Shown here: positions 42,888-51,482 of the stretch, piece by piece | How positions within the stretch are numbered: the stretch's first letter is position 1 | Layout: the number at the start of each line of letters is the position of its first letter | Source of the DNA: Clostridiales bacterium | GTDB lineage: Bacteria > Bacillota > Clostridia > Christensenellales > Aristaeellaceae | Assembly: GCA_004556155.1 (NCBI GenBank) | Contig: SFIM01000008.1 | Span: 13,218 to 77,217 of the forward strand | Length of the DNA: 64,000 bases | Direction: 5' to 3' | Position numbers and translations under genes: made by a program | The notes under the pieces: generated by a model | What the model saw: the letters and a program-made list of their open reading frames with translations, nothing else | What the model was told of the DNA's origin: nothing | Databases searched by the model: none

Positions 42888-43466
42888 TTATTTTCTTTCG
42901 TTGTAGGTGTTTTCAACGCCGCGCAGCTGGCGAACAACCGAGCGCACATAGACCACCAGCGCCGTATAGGCCGCGCCCACGCCGATCCACAAAAGGATGA
43001 TGTGCAGCGGCAGCGCCAGCTGCTCAAAGCGGCAGTGGAAGAAGCTGAGAATCAGCGCCAGCGATACCGCTACCTGCGCAAACTTGCCTACGAACAGGCT
43101 GTGCACAACGATCTTTCGGTTGTACAGGCACGCGCCGCCGATAAGCATCAGCAGCTCCTTGCCGCCCAGCAGCGCTACCGGCTCCCAAGGGATGATGCCG
43201 CGAATCAGCAGGGTAAAGAGCACCGAAAGCACCATCAGCTTATCCGCCAGCGGATCCATCAGCTTGCCGAAATCCGTAATGCACTGCATGCGCCGCGCCA
43301 GGAAGCCATCCAGCATATCGGTGGCGCTGGCCAGCAGGAATGCGCCCAACGCCCAATAATCCAGATGATACCCAAGCATCAGCACCCAGTATACGGGCAC
43401 CAAAATCAGGCGGATCAGGGTCAGTACATTGGGGATCGTCCAGAGCCTGCGTTTGCTGTCGGACAT
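42888..43466 (-). CDS. pgsA: CDP-diacylglycerol-glycerol-3-phosphate 3-phosphatidyltransferase
   Basis: A 192-residue membrane enzyme making phosphatidylglycerol phosphate. The CDP-alcohol phosphatidyltransferase motif is complete (DGFLARRMQCITDFGKLMDP followed by LAD). About five membrane helices are visible. Start at ATG 43464-43466 with AAGGAGA upstream. It is cotranscribed with metG from a promoter overlapping the end of the neighbouring DUF4363 gene. Confidence 0.93.
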   Translation of the reverse strand: MSDSKRRLWTIPNVLTLIRLILVPVYWVLMLGYHLDYWALGAFLLASATDMLDGFLARRMQCITDFGKLMDPLADKLMVLSVLFTLLIRGIIPWEPVALLGGKELLMLIGGACLYNRKIVVHSLFVGKFAQVAVSLALILSFFHCRFEQLALPLHIILLWIGVGAAYTALVVYVRSVVRQLRGVENTYNERK

Positions 43467-43512
43467 GTCGCGTTCTCCTTTTTCTTCCGTTAGGGCATAC
43501 TTCAACCTGACC

Positions 43513-43542
43513 ATTATATCACAATATGTTTTTCAATGTAAA
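43513..43542 (-). promoter_or_regulatory. Promoter of pgsA-metG
   Basis: On the minus strand TTTACA and TATAAT are spaced by 18 bases. It overlaps the last codons of the DUF4363 gene. Confidence 0.6.
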
Positions 43543-43902
43543 TGCATCCCGGTGGTGTAAATGACCGAAATTTTCCATGCAGGCGTCAAAAGCCTCCAGC
43601 GCCTCTAATTCATCCTGATATAAAATGGCCGCGCGGAGCTGCAAAAGCCCCTGCGTCACCTGATCGGTATCGCCGTGGTTGATCCACAGCTGCACGATGC
43701 CGCACTGCTTTTCCCATTGCTCGGAGATTTCCAGCGTGCGTTGCAGGGCGTCCTGCCAATTGCCCCTGCCCAGCGCCGCGCCTACGGTGAGAATGCGTTG
43801 CCGGTAGGCTGTACTGATGCGGTAGCTGGCGGTTTCGCACACAATGCCCAGCGTCAGCACCAGCACGGTGGCGATGATGGTGATAATCAGCTGCCGCTTC
43901 AT
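43519..43902 (-). CDS. DUF4363 family protein
   Basis: A 127-residue protein with one N-terminal membrane helix (about 4-24, QLIITIIATVLVLTLGIVCE) and a helical extracytoplasmic domain (WQDALQRTLEISEQWEKQCGIVQLWINHGD). The WxxH-like pattern is typical of DUF4363. Its start overlaps the end of the DUF421 gene by 4 bases. DUF421-DUF4363 pairs are recurrent in spore-forming Firmicutes; the role is unknown. Confidence 0.82.
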   Translation of the reverse strand: MKRQLIITIIATVLVLTLGIVCETASYRISTAYRQRILTVGAALGRGNWQDALQRTLEISEQWEKQCGIVQLWINHGDTDQVTQGLLQLRAAILYQDELEALEAFDACMENFGHLHHRDAFTLKNIL

Positions 43903-44621
43903 CTCTGCTGCACCGGCACGTCCATGTGCGCGCGCACAGCCTGCGCGCCCTCGGCATTGGTTTGCAGATAGGCCTCGCCCGTGCTGTCCAGCGCCAGCAG
44001 CAGCACGCTGCGGGGATCGCCCACGCCCTGCGCGTGCAGAAAATCGGCTATCTGTTGGTCGCTCAGCCCTGCCTGGGCGATGGTCTGCTCGCGGCGCTCG
44101 CCGTCGGCAATCAGCACGGAGGCCGGCTCGTCCGGCGGCACAGTCAGGTTCATATCCTCGGGGGATACCGCACGCTTGGCCGAGAGCGGAAACACGCTGA
44201 GCACGCCGTTGGTTTCCAGCACCGCCGTGCCCACCTCGTGAATGTTCATGACGCCGTTGGCGCGCACAGCCTCCAGAAGATCGGATACCGTCATGCACAC
44301 GCGCTTCAATTCACCATATTGAATGCTGCCGCTGAGCACCAGCACCCGCGCTGTGCCGTTGAGCAGGCGGCGAAAGGGTGGGCTTTTCATGCCCAGCAGG
44401 CTGGCGGCGCTGTGCATGATCACCAGCGCGGCAATGGGCACCAGGCCGTAGGCCAGCGGGGTTTCGGCGCCGGACATGGGGCCGGCGGCCAGGTCGGCAA
44501 TCAGGATAGCCAGCACCAGCTCGTAGGGCTGAAGCTGGCCGATCTGCCGCTTGCCCATCAGGCGCACCGCCGCCACGGAAACGGTGTAGAGAATGACTGC
44601 GCGAAAGAAAATTGTCAGCAT
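43899..44621 (-). CDS. DUF421 (YetF-like) membrane protein
   Basis: A 240-residue protein. Three N-terminal membrane helices include VSVAAVRLMGKRQIGQLQPYELVLAILIADLA, the DUF421 signature. A cytosolic part follows with KRVCMTVSDLLEAVRANGVMNIHEV and NGVLSVFPLSAKR. YetF-type proteins of this kind occur in spores and membranes of Firmicutes, some affecting germinant responses. ATG 44619-44621 has GGGAGGG upstream. It is coupled to DUF4363. Confidence 0.88.
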   Translation of the reverse strand: MLTIFFRAVILYTVSVAAVRLMGKRQIGQLQPYELVLAILIADLAAGPMSGAETPLAYGLVPIAALVIMHSAASLLGMKSPPFRRLLNGTARVLVLSGSIQYGELKRVCMTVSDLLEAVRANGVMNIHEVGTAVLETNGVLSVFPLSAKRAVSPEDMNLTVPPDEPASVLIADGERREQTIAQAGLSDQQIADFLHAQGVGDPRSVLLLALDSTGEAYLQTNAEGAQAVRAHMDVPVQQR

Positions 44622-44637
44622 GCGTTTCCCTCCCGCG

Positions 44638-44666
44638 ATAGTATCTGCCGTCGGCATGCATTGCAA
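44638..44666 (-). promoter_or_regulatory. Promoter of DUF421-DUF4363
   Basis: On the minus strand TTGCAA and TACTAT are spaced by 17 bases, 16 bases from the start codon region. It diverges from the araD-like promoter. Confidence 0.55.
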
Positions 44667-44684
44667 ACATGCTTTTTGCGCGCA

Positions 44685-44713
44685 TTGACATTGCGGGCCG
44701 CAAATGCTATATT
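44685..44713 (+). promoter_or_regulatory. Promoter of the araD-like gene
   Basis: TTGACA and TATATT spaced by 17 bases, 39 bases before ATG 44753. Confidence 0.75.
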
Positions 44714-44752
44714 AGGAAACAAAATTTTGCTATTTTTTTAAGGAGAAGCAGT

Positions 44753-45448
44753 ATGCTGGAAGCACTCAAACAGCAGGTTTATCAGGCCAATATGGAATTG
44801 CCCCGCCGCGGGCTGGTTACCTATACCTGGGGCAACGTATCCGGGATTGACCGTGCGCAGGGGCTGGTGGTGATCAAGCCCTCCGGGGTGGAATACGATG
44901 CGCTGACCCCCGACGACCTGGTGGTGCTGGATCTGGATGGCCGCATTGTGGAGGGCAAGCTGAACCCTTCCTCGGATACCAGGACGCACCTGGAGCTGTA
45001 CCGCGCCTTCCCTGCACTGGGCGGCATTGTGCATACCCACAGCGCGCACGCGGTGGGCTGGGCGCAGGCGCAGCGCGATATTCCCTGCTTTGGCACCACG
45101 CACGCTGATTATTTTTATGGCGCGGTTCCCTGCACCCGACAGCTGACCGAGGCTGAGATCGACGAGGATTATGAGCGCAACACGGGCAAGGTGATTATTG
45201 AGACCTTTGCGCAGCGCAATCTGGATCCCGTGGCTGTGCCGGGCGTGATCTGCGCCAGCCACGGCCCCTTCACCTGGGGCAAAAGCGCCGCACAGGCGGT
45301 ATATCACGCCGTGGTGCTGGAGGAGGTTGCCCGCATGGCGCTCTACACCGTGCAGATCAATCCTGCCGCCGCGTCCGCGCCGCAGCATATTCAGGATAAG
45401 CATTACCTGCGCAAGCACGGCCCCAACGCCTATTATGGGCAGAAATAA
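44753..45448 (+). CDS. araD: L-ribulose-5-phosphate 4-epimerase (class II aldolase family)
   Basis: A 231-residue class II aldolase/epimerase. The N-terminal RRGLVTYTWGNVSGID, the phosphate-binding KPSGVEYD and SSDTRTHLELYRAF, the zinc-binding HTHSAHAVGWAQ and the C-terminal SHGPFTWGK with a third histidine follow AraD closely. It would link arabinose or ascorbate breakdown to the pentose phosphate pathway, but no other arabinose gene is near, so a related substrate is possible. AGGAGA precedes ATG 44753. Confidence 0.9.
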   Translation: MLEALKQQVYQANMELPRRGLVTYTWGNVSGIDRAQGLVVIKPSGVEYDALTPDDLVVLDLDGRIVEGKLNPSSDTRTHLELYRAFPALGGIVHTHSAHAVGWAQAQRDIPCFGTTHADYFYGAVPCTRQLTEAEIDEDYERNTGKVIIETFAQRNLDPVAVPGVICASHGPFTWGKSAAQAVYHAVVLEEVARMALYTVQINPAAASAPQHIQDKHYLRKHGPNAYYGQK

Positions 45449-45466
45449 AAAATGGGGATCAAACCT

Positions 45467-45877
45467 ATGAATCCGCAAAAGAAGAAAGAAACACTGCGCT
45501 TTATTAAGTTTTTGCTGTTCTCCGCCAGCGCGGGGCTGATTGAGTTTGGCAGCTTTTCGCTGCTGAGCGCCTGCACGCCCTGGCCGTACTGGCCCTGCTA
45601 CCTGATCGCGCTGACGCTGTCTGTGCTTTGGAATTTCACCTTCAACCGCCGCTTTACCTTCCAATCCGCCGCCAACGTGCCCGTGGCCATGCTCAAGGTG
45701 CTGGCCTATTATGCGGTGTTTACGCCGCTGTCCACATGGCTGGGGCACTGGCTCAGCGATACGCTGGCTTGGAATGAATACCTGGTGACGCTGCTGAACA
45801 TGCTGCTCAACTTTGCCACCGAGTATCCGTATCAAAAATCCGTGGTGTTCGCGGGATCTATCGATAGCAAAAAATAA
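45467..45877 (+). CDS. GtrA-like membrane protein
   Basis: A 136-residue protein with four membrane helices and the GtrA pattern LRFIKFLLFSASAGLIEFGSF and LSVLWNFTFNRRFTF. GtrA proteins are thought to move lipid-linked sugars across the membrane. An ATG at 45452 would add five residues; 45467 is preferred because GGGGA lies 8 bases before it. It follows the araD-like gene closely and probably shares its transcript. Confidence 0.85.
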   Translation: MNPQKKKETLRFIKFLLFSASAGLIEFGSFSLLSACTPWPYWPCYLIALTLSVLWNFTFNRRFTFQSAANVPVAMLKVLAYYAVFTPLSTWLGHWLSDTLAWNEYLVTLLNMLLNFATEYPYQKSVVFAGSIDSKK

Positions 45878-45922
45878 AGCGTTTTTGCCGTATTTTTGCG
45901 CTATTTCCCCATTTTTGCGGGG

Positions 45923-45951
45923 TTGTGAAAAGCGTAAAAACGTGGTAAAAT
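45923..45951 (+). promoter_or_regulatory. Promoter of the EamA gene, set at the start codon
   Basis: TTGTGA and TAAAAT are spaced by 17 bases. The -10 ends 6 bases before ATG 45958, so transcription would begin at or next to the A of the start codon. Confidence 0.65.
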
Positions 45952-45957
45952 AAAAAC

Positions 45958-46836
45958 ATGAAAAAAACAAGCGGAACCCTGCTGCTGTTGCTGACCGCGC
46001 TGATTTGGGGCACGGCGTTTGTCGCTCAGCGGACAGGCATGGATCACCTGGGCCCCATTGCCTTCCAGTCCATTCGCGCGCTGCTGGGCTTTTTGTCGCT
46101 GCTGCCGCTGATGCTATTGCGCAAGCGCGCGGGCAAAAGCGGCCCCATGCCTACTGTGAAGGCCAGCCTGTCCTGCGGCGCGGTGCTGGCGGTGGCTTCC
46201 ACCGTGCAGCAGATCGGCCTGCAGTACACCACGGCCAGCAAGGCGGGCTTTATCAGCTCGCTCTATGTGGTGCTGGTGCCCTTGATCGGCCTGCTGCTGG
46301 GCCGCAAGCCCGAAAAGGGCGTGTGGATCGGCGTGCCGCTGTCGGTGCTGGGCATGTACCTGATAGCTTCGGTATCCGGTGAGGGCTTTTCACTGGGCCG
46401 GGGCGATTGGCTGATGCTGGCCAGCGCGCTGCTGTTTGCCTGTCACATTGTGGTGGTAGGGCACTTTGCGCCCCAGGCGGATGGCGTTGCGCTCAGCTGC
46501 GCGCAGTTCTTTGTGGCGGGTCTGATGACGCTGCCCATTGCGTTCCTGACTGAGCACATTCCTCTTGCGGGCATTTGGGAGGCCAAGTGGGCGCTGCTGT
46601 ATGCGGGCGTGCTTAGCTGCGGCGTGGCCTATACATTGCAGATTGTAGGACAGAAGGATACCCCGCCTGCCATTGCCTCGCTGACGATGAGTCTGGAATC
46701 TGTCTTTTCCGCCATTGCCGGGGCCATTATCCTGCATGAAACGCTGCAACCCCGCGAAATGCTTGGCTGCGCGCTGATGCTGGCCGCTGTGATGATTGCG
46801 CAGCTGCCCATCGGCAGGCAGAAAAAGGCCGCCTGA
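45958..46836 (+). CDS. EamA/DMT-family transporter
   Basis: A 292-residue ten-helix metabolite exporter of the drug/metabolite transporter superfamily. Two EamA repeats are visible, the first starting GTLLLLLTALIWGTAFVAQR and the second in RGDWLMLASALLFACHIVVVG. The C-terminal repeat ends with SLTMSLESVFSAIAGAIIL. No Shine-Dalgarno sequence precedes the ATG, and the -10 box is 6 bases away. No other start gives an intact first helix. The substrate is unknown. Confidence 0.92.
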   Translation: MKKTSGTLLLLLTALIWGTAFVAQRTGMDHLGPIAFQSIRALLGFLSLLPLMLLRKRAGKSGPMPTVKASLSCGAVLAVASTVQQIGLQYTTASKAGFISSLYVVLVPLIGLLLGRKPEKGVWIGVPLSVLGMYLIASVSGEGFSLGRGDWLMLASALLFACHIVVVGHFAPQADGVALSCAQFFVAGLMTLPIAFLTEHIPLAGIWEAKWALLYAGVLSCGVAYTLQIVGQKDTPPAIASLTMSLESVFSAIAGAIILHETLQPREMLGCALMLAAVMIAQLPIGRQKKAA

Positions 46837-46876
46837 TCAGGAAAAAGATAGTATAGAGAAAACGATAGAACAAAAC

Positions 46877-46913
46877 AAAAGGCTGCTTTCCGATGCCGGA
46901 AGGTGGCTTTTTC
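46877..46913 (+). terminator. Terminator after the EamA gene
   Basis: AAAGGCTGCTTTCCG and CGGAAGGTGGCTTTTT pair imperfectly around ATGC, ending in five U. Confidence 0.65.
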
Positions 46914-46991
46914 AGTATTTGGGCATCCATTCAGAATATGTAACATGCGCAGATTGACTGATTTTTTTGATAATTTTTTTGACAATTCTAC

Positions 46992-47020
46992 TTTACAAAC
47001 GCAGGGAAAACCCGTATAAT
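46992..47020 (+). promoter_or_regulatory. Promoter of the secreted FMN-binding-like gene
   Basis: TTTACA and TATAAT spaced by 17 bases, 59 bases before ATG 47080. Confidence 0.7.
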
Positions 47021-47079
47021 GAAATTTGCCGGCAGGCTTCCTGCCGAGTACCATTTCATTTAAGGAGAGGAGTTTTCCT

Positions 47080-47898
47080 ATGAAAAAGTTCGTCGCTCTG
47101 CTTCTTGCCGCCCTGCTGCTGTGCACCACCGCCGCCTATGCCGAGGTCAAGATCGGTCAGGTGGAATATGCCGCCCATGGCACGTCCTGCTTTGCCGTGA
47201 TGACCGTGGCGCTGGATGGCGATACAATCGTGGCCGCGCATATCAATGAATTCCAGTTCCTGGATGCCGCCTCTGCTGAGGGCGTGCCGAACTCCAGCGA
47301 ATCCTTTGGCAAGAATTTCCCCGAAGGCAAGGTTCTGGCCTCCAAGGTTGTCAATAACGGCATGTACAGCACCAACATGGTCAACAAGGCCGGCGCGACC
47401 ATGCCGCTGGGCGTGGGCTACAAGGCGATCGAAGCCTTTGCCACCGGCAAGACCATTGCCGAGCTGGAAGCCGCCATCGCCGATAAGACCAAGGACGAAA
47501 TGGTGGACGCCGTATCCAGCTGCACGCTGGTTGACACGCTGGGCTACCTGCAGGGCCTGCTGGCTGCCGCCAAGGCTGCCAATAACCAGACCGGTTACTA
47601 CACCGTGTACAACAAGACCGGTGAAACCGTGAAGGAGCTCTCCCTGACCATCAATGCGACGGGCGAAAAGACCGTGGTTGCGATGGACGTTCCCGCCGAC
47701 GCCGTTAAGGTGATCGCCTTCACCGTAAGCGGCGATGTGGATCCCCATCACGCGCTGACGCTGGCCTTCACCACCGAGAGCGGCTATACGGCTGCGATGG
47801 AGACGCTTGGCGTTGAAACGGCTCCCGTTACGCTGCTGGCTGCCGAGGCCATGACCGGCGCGACCCCCATCTCCTTCTCCGCCCCTAAGACCGAGTAA
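47080..47898 (+). CDS. Secreted protein with FMN-binding-like domain
   Basis: A 272-residue exported protein. A signal peptide covers about residues 1-21 (MKKFVALLLAALLLCTTAAYA). Residues about 23-165 resemble extracellular FMN-bind-like domains: DTIVAAHINEFQFLDA, then IAELEAAIADKTKDEM and VDAVSSCTLVDTLGYLQGLLAA, with a Ser/Thr at the flavin-attachment-like position. A C-terminal beta domain follows. There is no lipobox. TAAGGAGAGG precedes the ATG. Flavin attachment is inference. Confidence 0.6.
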   Translation: MKKFVALLLAALLLCTTAAYAEVKIGQVEYAAHGTSCFAVMTVALDGDTIVAAHINEFQFLDAASAEGVPNSSESFGKNFPEGKVLASKVVNNGMYSTNMVNKAGATMPLGVGYKAIEAFATGKTIAELEAAIADKTKDEMVDAVSSCTLVDTLGYLQGLLAAAKAANNQTGYYTVYNKTGETVKELSLTINATGEKTVVAMDVPADAVKVIAFTVSGDVDPHHALTLAFTTESGYTAAMETLGVETAPVTLLAAEAMTGATPISFSAPKTE

Positions 47899-47930
47899 GC
47901 TCCTTCGAGTAAATATCCTTTATCAAGCAA

Positions 47931-47966
47931 AGCCGCTCCTATCCGTTGCGATAGGAGCGGCTTTTT
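47931..47966 (+). terminator. Terminator after the secreted protein gene
   Basis: AGCCGCTCCTATC and GATAGGAGCGGCT form a perfect 13-bp stem with a 6-base loop and a U run. Confidence 0.9.
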
Positions 47967-48000
47967 GTATACAAAAAAGCGGAAGCCTGGGGAGCTGCCG

Positions 48001-48029
48001 TTGACAATTTGCTTGAGGATGGGTATAAT
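48001..48029 (+). promoter_or_regulatory. Promoter of the TetR-family gene
   Basis: Consensus TTGACA and TATAAT spaced by 17 bases, 39 bases before ATG 48069. No obvious autoregulatory palindrome was seen. Confidence 0.85.
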
Positions 48030-48068
48030 GACAGATGTTATCTATCCTGCGCAAGGGAGGTTGTACTT

Positions 48069-48701
48069 ATGCCGCCCAAGGTGAAGTTTACCAAGGACGA
48101 AATCATCCAGGCCGCGCTCAATGTTGCCCGCGTCAAGGGCGCGTCCAGCGTCAGCACGCGCGATATCGCAGCCGAGCTGCAGGTGTCCACGCGGCCCATT
48201 TTTACCTATTTTGATACCATGGAGGAGGTACGCGCCGAAATCCGCAAAGCGGCGGAGGTCGTTTATGAGCGGTATGTGCAGCGTGGCCTGGCTGAGCCCA
48301 TTCCCTTTTTGGGCGTAGGCATGGAGTACATTCGCTTTGCCCGCGAGGAGCCGCAACTGTACCGGCTGCTGTTTTTGACCCCTGCCGCGGATGAAAACAG
48401 CGGCGTGGGCGCAGCCATGCGGCAGTCTGTGGCGCTGCTGCGCCCGTCGCTGCAGGCGTTTTATCATCTGGATGAAGCTGCAGCTGAGCGCTACGCTTTT
48501 GATATGCTGCTGGTGGCGCACGGCCTGGCGTCGTTGATTGTAAGCGGCGCATGCTCGTACACGGACGAGCAGATTCGCCGCATCTTTACCCATTATAGCC
48601 TGGCTTTATGCAAGGCGTATAAGGAAGTTCCCGGCTTTACGGATGATACCTATGACCGGGAGGCGGTGTTTGGCGCGCTGGTGCCGCATGGTAAAGCTTA
48701 A
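48069..48701 (+). CDS. TetR-family transcriptional regulator
   Basis: A 210-residue regulator. The N-terminal DNA-binding domain is KFTKDEIIQAALNVARVKGASSVSTRDIAAELQVSTRPIFTYFDTMEEVRAE (about 5-56), and the C-terminal ligand domain is helical. GGGAGG lies upstream of ATG 48069. It stands alone between two terminators, so its target cannot be inferred from operon structure; the adjacent secreted protein and fprA operon are candidates. Confidence 0.92.
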   Translation: MPPKVKFTKDEIIQAALNVARVKGASSVSTRDIAAELQVSTRPIFTYFDTMEEVRAEIRKAAEVVYERYVQRGLAEPIPFLGVGMEYIRFAREEPQLYRLLFLTPAADENSGVGAAMRQSVALLRPSLQAFYHLDEAAAERYAFDMLLVAHGLASLIVSGACSYTDEQIRRIFTHYSLALCKAYKEVPGFTDDTYDREAVFGALVPHGKA

Positions 48702-48714
48702 AAAGGAGGAAACA

Positions 48715-48756
48715 AAACCTGCCTGGTGTGGAAAACCCTTGCCAGGCAGGTTTTTT
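48715..48756. terminator. Bidirectional terminator
   Basis: AAAACCTGCCTGG and CCAGGCAGGTTTT form a 13-bp stem around a 15-base loop, ending in six U. It separates the TetR gene from the convergent fprA operon. Confidence 0.85.
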
Positions 48757-48762
48757 GATGCT

Positions 48763-49923
48763 TTAGTTGGCTTTTGCCAGCAATTCCTGCGCCAAAGCGC
48801 CGATCTGCGCACGGCTGTCGTCGTTTAGGGCGGACAGGATGCGCACCGTGTTTTCAGTGTAGGTCAGTCCCTTGCAGCTCTCCAGCATCCTCTGCATCAC
48901 CTTGGCCGCCATGGGCGCCCAGGTGCCGTTTTCCACCAGCGCGACGGTGCGGTTGCGATAGCCGCGCTCAGCCAGATGCTCGATAAAGGCGCGTATGCAC
49001 GGGAACACATCGGCATTGTATGTGCTGCTGCACAGCACTAACTGATCGTAGCGGAAAGCGTCCGCCACTGCCTGAGGCAGATCGCAGCGCGCCAGATCAT
49101 ACAGCGCTACCGTGCGCCCGGCGGCGCGCAGCTGCGCGGTCAACTCCTGCGCAGCGCCCCAGGTATGACCATAAATACTGGCGCAGGCGATCACCGTGCC
49201 GGAAGCCTCGGGTACATAGCCCGACCAGCATTGATACAGATGCAGATAATGCGCCAGATTCTCGCGCAGCACGGGGCCGTGCAGCGGGCAGATTGCGGCG
49301 ATATCCAGCGCCGCCGCCTTTTTGAGCAGCGCTTGCACCTGCGCGCCGTATTTGCCCACGATGCCGATATAGTAGCGCCGGGCCTCATCATCCCAGGGCT
49401 CGTCCGCATCCAGCGCGCCAAACTTGCCGAAGGCGTCGGCGGAGTAGAGAATCTTATCTACCGCATCATAGGTAACAATTACCTCGGGCCAGTGCACCAT
49501 GGGCGCAGCGACAAAGGACAGCGTATGCTTGCCCAGGGGCAAGATATCGCCCTCGCCTACGACGACGCGGCGCTGGGCATAATCCTGGCCGTAAAACTGG
49601 CGCATCATGGCAAACGCCTTGGCGCTGGCTACCACGCGCGCGGCGGGATAGCGCGCCATAAAGACGTTGATGTTGGCCGAGTGATCGGGCTCCATGTGCT
49701 GCACTACCAGATAATCGGGTGTGCGGCCGGCCAGCGCGGATTCCAGATTGCATAGCCACTGCGCGCCAAAGCGCGCGTCCACCGTGTCCATCACGGCGAT
49801 CTGCTCATCCAGAATCACATAGGAATTGTAGCTCATGCCGTTGGGCACATGATATTGGCCTTCAAACAGATCGACCTCGTGGTCGTTTACGCCGATATAA
49901 CGTACATCGTTTGAGATTTTCAT
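48763..49923 (-). CDS. fprA: Flavodiiron protein
   Basis: A 386-residue A-type flavoprotein that reduces O2 or NO. The metallo-beta-lactamase domain (1-250) has the diiron ligands HMEPDHSANI, MVHWPEV, YSADAFGKFG and CPLHGPVL. The C-terminal flavodoxin domain has ACASIYGHTWGAAQELT and LCSSTYNADVFP. No rubredoxin domain is fused. ATG 49921-49923 has AGGAGGAA upstream. It is the last gene of a seven-gene operon and protects the anaerobe from oxygen or nitric oxide. Confidence 0.94.
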   Translation of the reverse strand: MKISNDVRYIGVNDHEVDLFEGQYHVPNGMSYNSYVILDEQIAVMDTVDARFGAQWLCNLESALAGRTPDYLVVQHMEPDHSANINVFMARYPAARVVASAKAFAMMRQFYGQDYAQRRVVVGEGDILPLGKHTLSFVAAPMVHWPEVIVTYDAVDKILYSADAFGKFGALDADEPWDDEARRYYIGIVGKYGAQVQALLKKAAALDIAAICPLHGPVLRENLAHYLHLYQCWSGYVPEASGTVIACASIYGHTWGAAQELTAQLRAAGRTVALYDLARCDLPQAVADAFRYDQLVLCSSTYNADVFPCIRAFIEHLAERGYRNRTVALVENGTWAPMAAKVMQRMLESCKGLTYTENTVRILSALNDDSRAQIGALAQELLAKAN

Positions 49924-49952
49924 GGTTATTTTCCTCCTGTCTTTTGAAAAAA

Positions 49953-50672
49953 TTACAAGGGCGTCAGCAGCGGCGGAATGCGTTTTTCCAGCCGCGATTC
50001 CAGATAGGCTTGCAGCAGGGGCAGCGGCGCATCCTCGGGCGGCAGCTCGCCGCGCACACCCTGGGCCAGCGCCTCGGCCAGCCAGGCGCGCTCGGCGGGC
50101 GAAAGCATGGCGGCGCGCCGCGATTGTCCTGCGCAGCGTGAGCATACCACGCCGCCCTGCTCGATGTCAAACAGCACGCTGTCCTCCTCCGGCAGTCTTT
50201 CGCCGCACTGCACACAGTGCTTCAGGCGCGGCCGGTAGCCCATGGCGACGGCATAGTGCAATAGAAACACGGACAGCACCTTGCGCGGCGCGACGCTTTG
50301 ATAGCTCAGGCACCCCAGCGCCCGCGCCAGCAGCAGGAAGGGGCGGCGCGCATCCTCCTCTGGCTGCACGGTGGCCTCGCAGACGTTGGCCATGTAGGCG
50401 GCGCAGGATAGCTTGTCGATATCCAGCCGCAGGGGATAAAAGCTGTCCGTCAGCAGGCAGCTGGTGATCACGCAGTGGTTCTTGCTGCCCAGCAGCTCGT
50501 AATTGCCCAGCGTAAACACCTCGCTGCATGGCAGCAAGGGGGATTTGGGGCGCTTGCAGCCGCGGGACAGCGCGTCCACGCGCCCGCGCGGGGTCAGCAG
50601 GGTGAGCATGCGGTCATTCTCGCGGTAATCCGCGTGCCGCAGCACAATGCCCTCGATGGAATAGGAGGCCAT
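49953..50672 (-). CDS. recO: DNA repair protein RecO
   Basis: A 239-residue RecO that loads RecA with RecR. The N-terminal OB fold contains GIVLRHADYRENDRMLTLLTPRGRVDALSRGCKRPKSPL. The helical part has LLLARALGCLSYQSVAPRKVLSVFLLHY, and a zinc knuckle is formed by CVQCGERL and VVCSRCAG. The start at 50670-50672 follows the upstream permease stop by 4 bases. It is embedded in an exporter operon. Confidence 0.93.
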   Translation of the reverse strand: MASYSIEGIVLRHADYRENDRMLTLLTPRGRVDALSRGCKRPKSPLLPCSEVFTLGNYELLGSKNHCVITSCLLTDSFYPLRLDIDKLSCAAYMANVCEATVQPEEDARRPFLLLARALGCLSYQSVAPRKVLSVFLLHYAVAMGYRPRLKHCVQCGERLPEEDSVLFDIEQGGVVCSRCAGQSRRAAMLSPAERAWLAEALAQGVRGELPPEDAPLPLLQAYLESRLEKRIPPLLTPL

Positions 50673-50676
50673 GCAA

Positions 50677-51477
50677 TCAGCTCCCTGTGGAACGGTAGCG
50701 GCGCAGGCCGCGATAGAAAACAAATGTCATCAGCCCTAAAAACGCAAAGCCGCTCAGCGGCGCAAGCAGCGACCAGCCTGCGCCCGCGCCCCAAAGGGGC
50801 TTATCCAGGATGTACGCGGTGGGCAAATGCGTGGTCAGAGCGAAGGGCGCAACCAGCGTGAACAGCAGCTGCAGCCCCCTTGGATAGATATCGATGGGAT
50901 ACTGGCAGGTGCTGCGCCCGCCGTAGGTGAGGATATTGACGAGCTCAATGCGCTTGACGGAGAAGAAGGACAGCGTGGCTTCGATGAGAAACAGCCCGCA
51001 CACCAGCGCCATGCCGCCCAGAATGGTCCAGATCAGCAGCAGCATCTTGAAGGACGTCCAGTGAATCTGCGCGCTTACGCTGCCCAGGATCAACGCCAGC
51101 ACGCCGATCAGAATGGCGCCGAAGCGGCGGGGATCGGCGCGGCTGCAAATAACCTGAAACAGCACGCCGCGCGGGCGGATGAGCATGCTGTCCAGATCGC
51201 CCTGCGCAATCAGCGGCGGGAACTGCGTGATGCCGCGCGCAAAGCACTCGCACAGGTAGAATGATGTGGAGATGACCCCGAAGAAGAACAGGATTTCCCC
51301 ACGGTTCCATTGACCCAGCACGGAAAAGCGATCCATCAGGATCAACACAGCCAGCAGCTCAGTCACCATCATCACCAGCTGGGTGAAGGTTTGCATCAGA
51401 AAAGACGCGCGATACTGCATCTGGCTGCGTATCAGCATGCGGCAGGATTTGAAATACAGGCAAAGTGAATTGATCAT
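50677..51477 (-). CDS. ABC-2 family permease subunit 1
   Basis: A 266-residue six-helix protein of the ABC-2-like permease family (DUF990 type). EILFFFGVISTSFYLCECFARGITQFPPLIAQGDLDSMLIRPRGVLFQVI is typical: the QGDLDSMLIRP segment recurs in such permeases. It pairs with the second permease and the ATPase just upstream. The cargo is unknown. The gene is 5 bases after the second permease. Confidence 0.85.
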   Translation of the reverse strand: MINSLCLYFKSCRMLIRSQMQYRASFLMQTFTQLVMMVTELLAVLILMDRFSVLGQWNRGEILFFFGVISTSFYLCECFARGITQFPPLIAQGDLDSMLIRPRGVLFQVICSRADPRRFGAILIGVLALILGSVSAQIHWTSFKMLLLIWTILGGMALVCGLFLIEATLSFFSVKRIELVNILTYGGRSTCQYPIDIYPRGLQLLFTLVAPFALTTHLPTAYILDKPLWGAGAGWSLLAPLSGFAFLGLMTFVFYRGLRRYRSTGS

Positions 51478-51482
51478 GCTGC

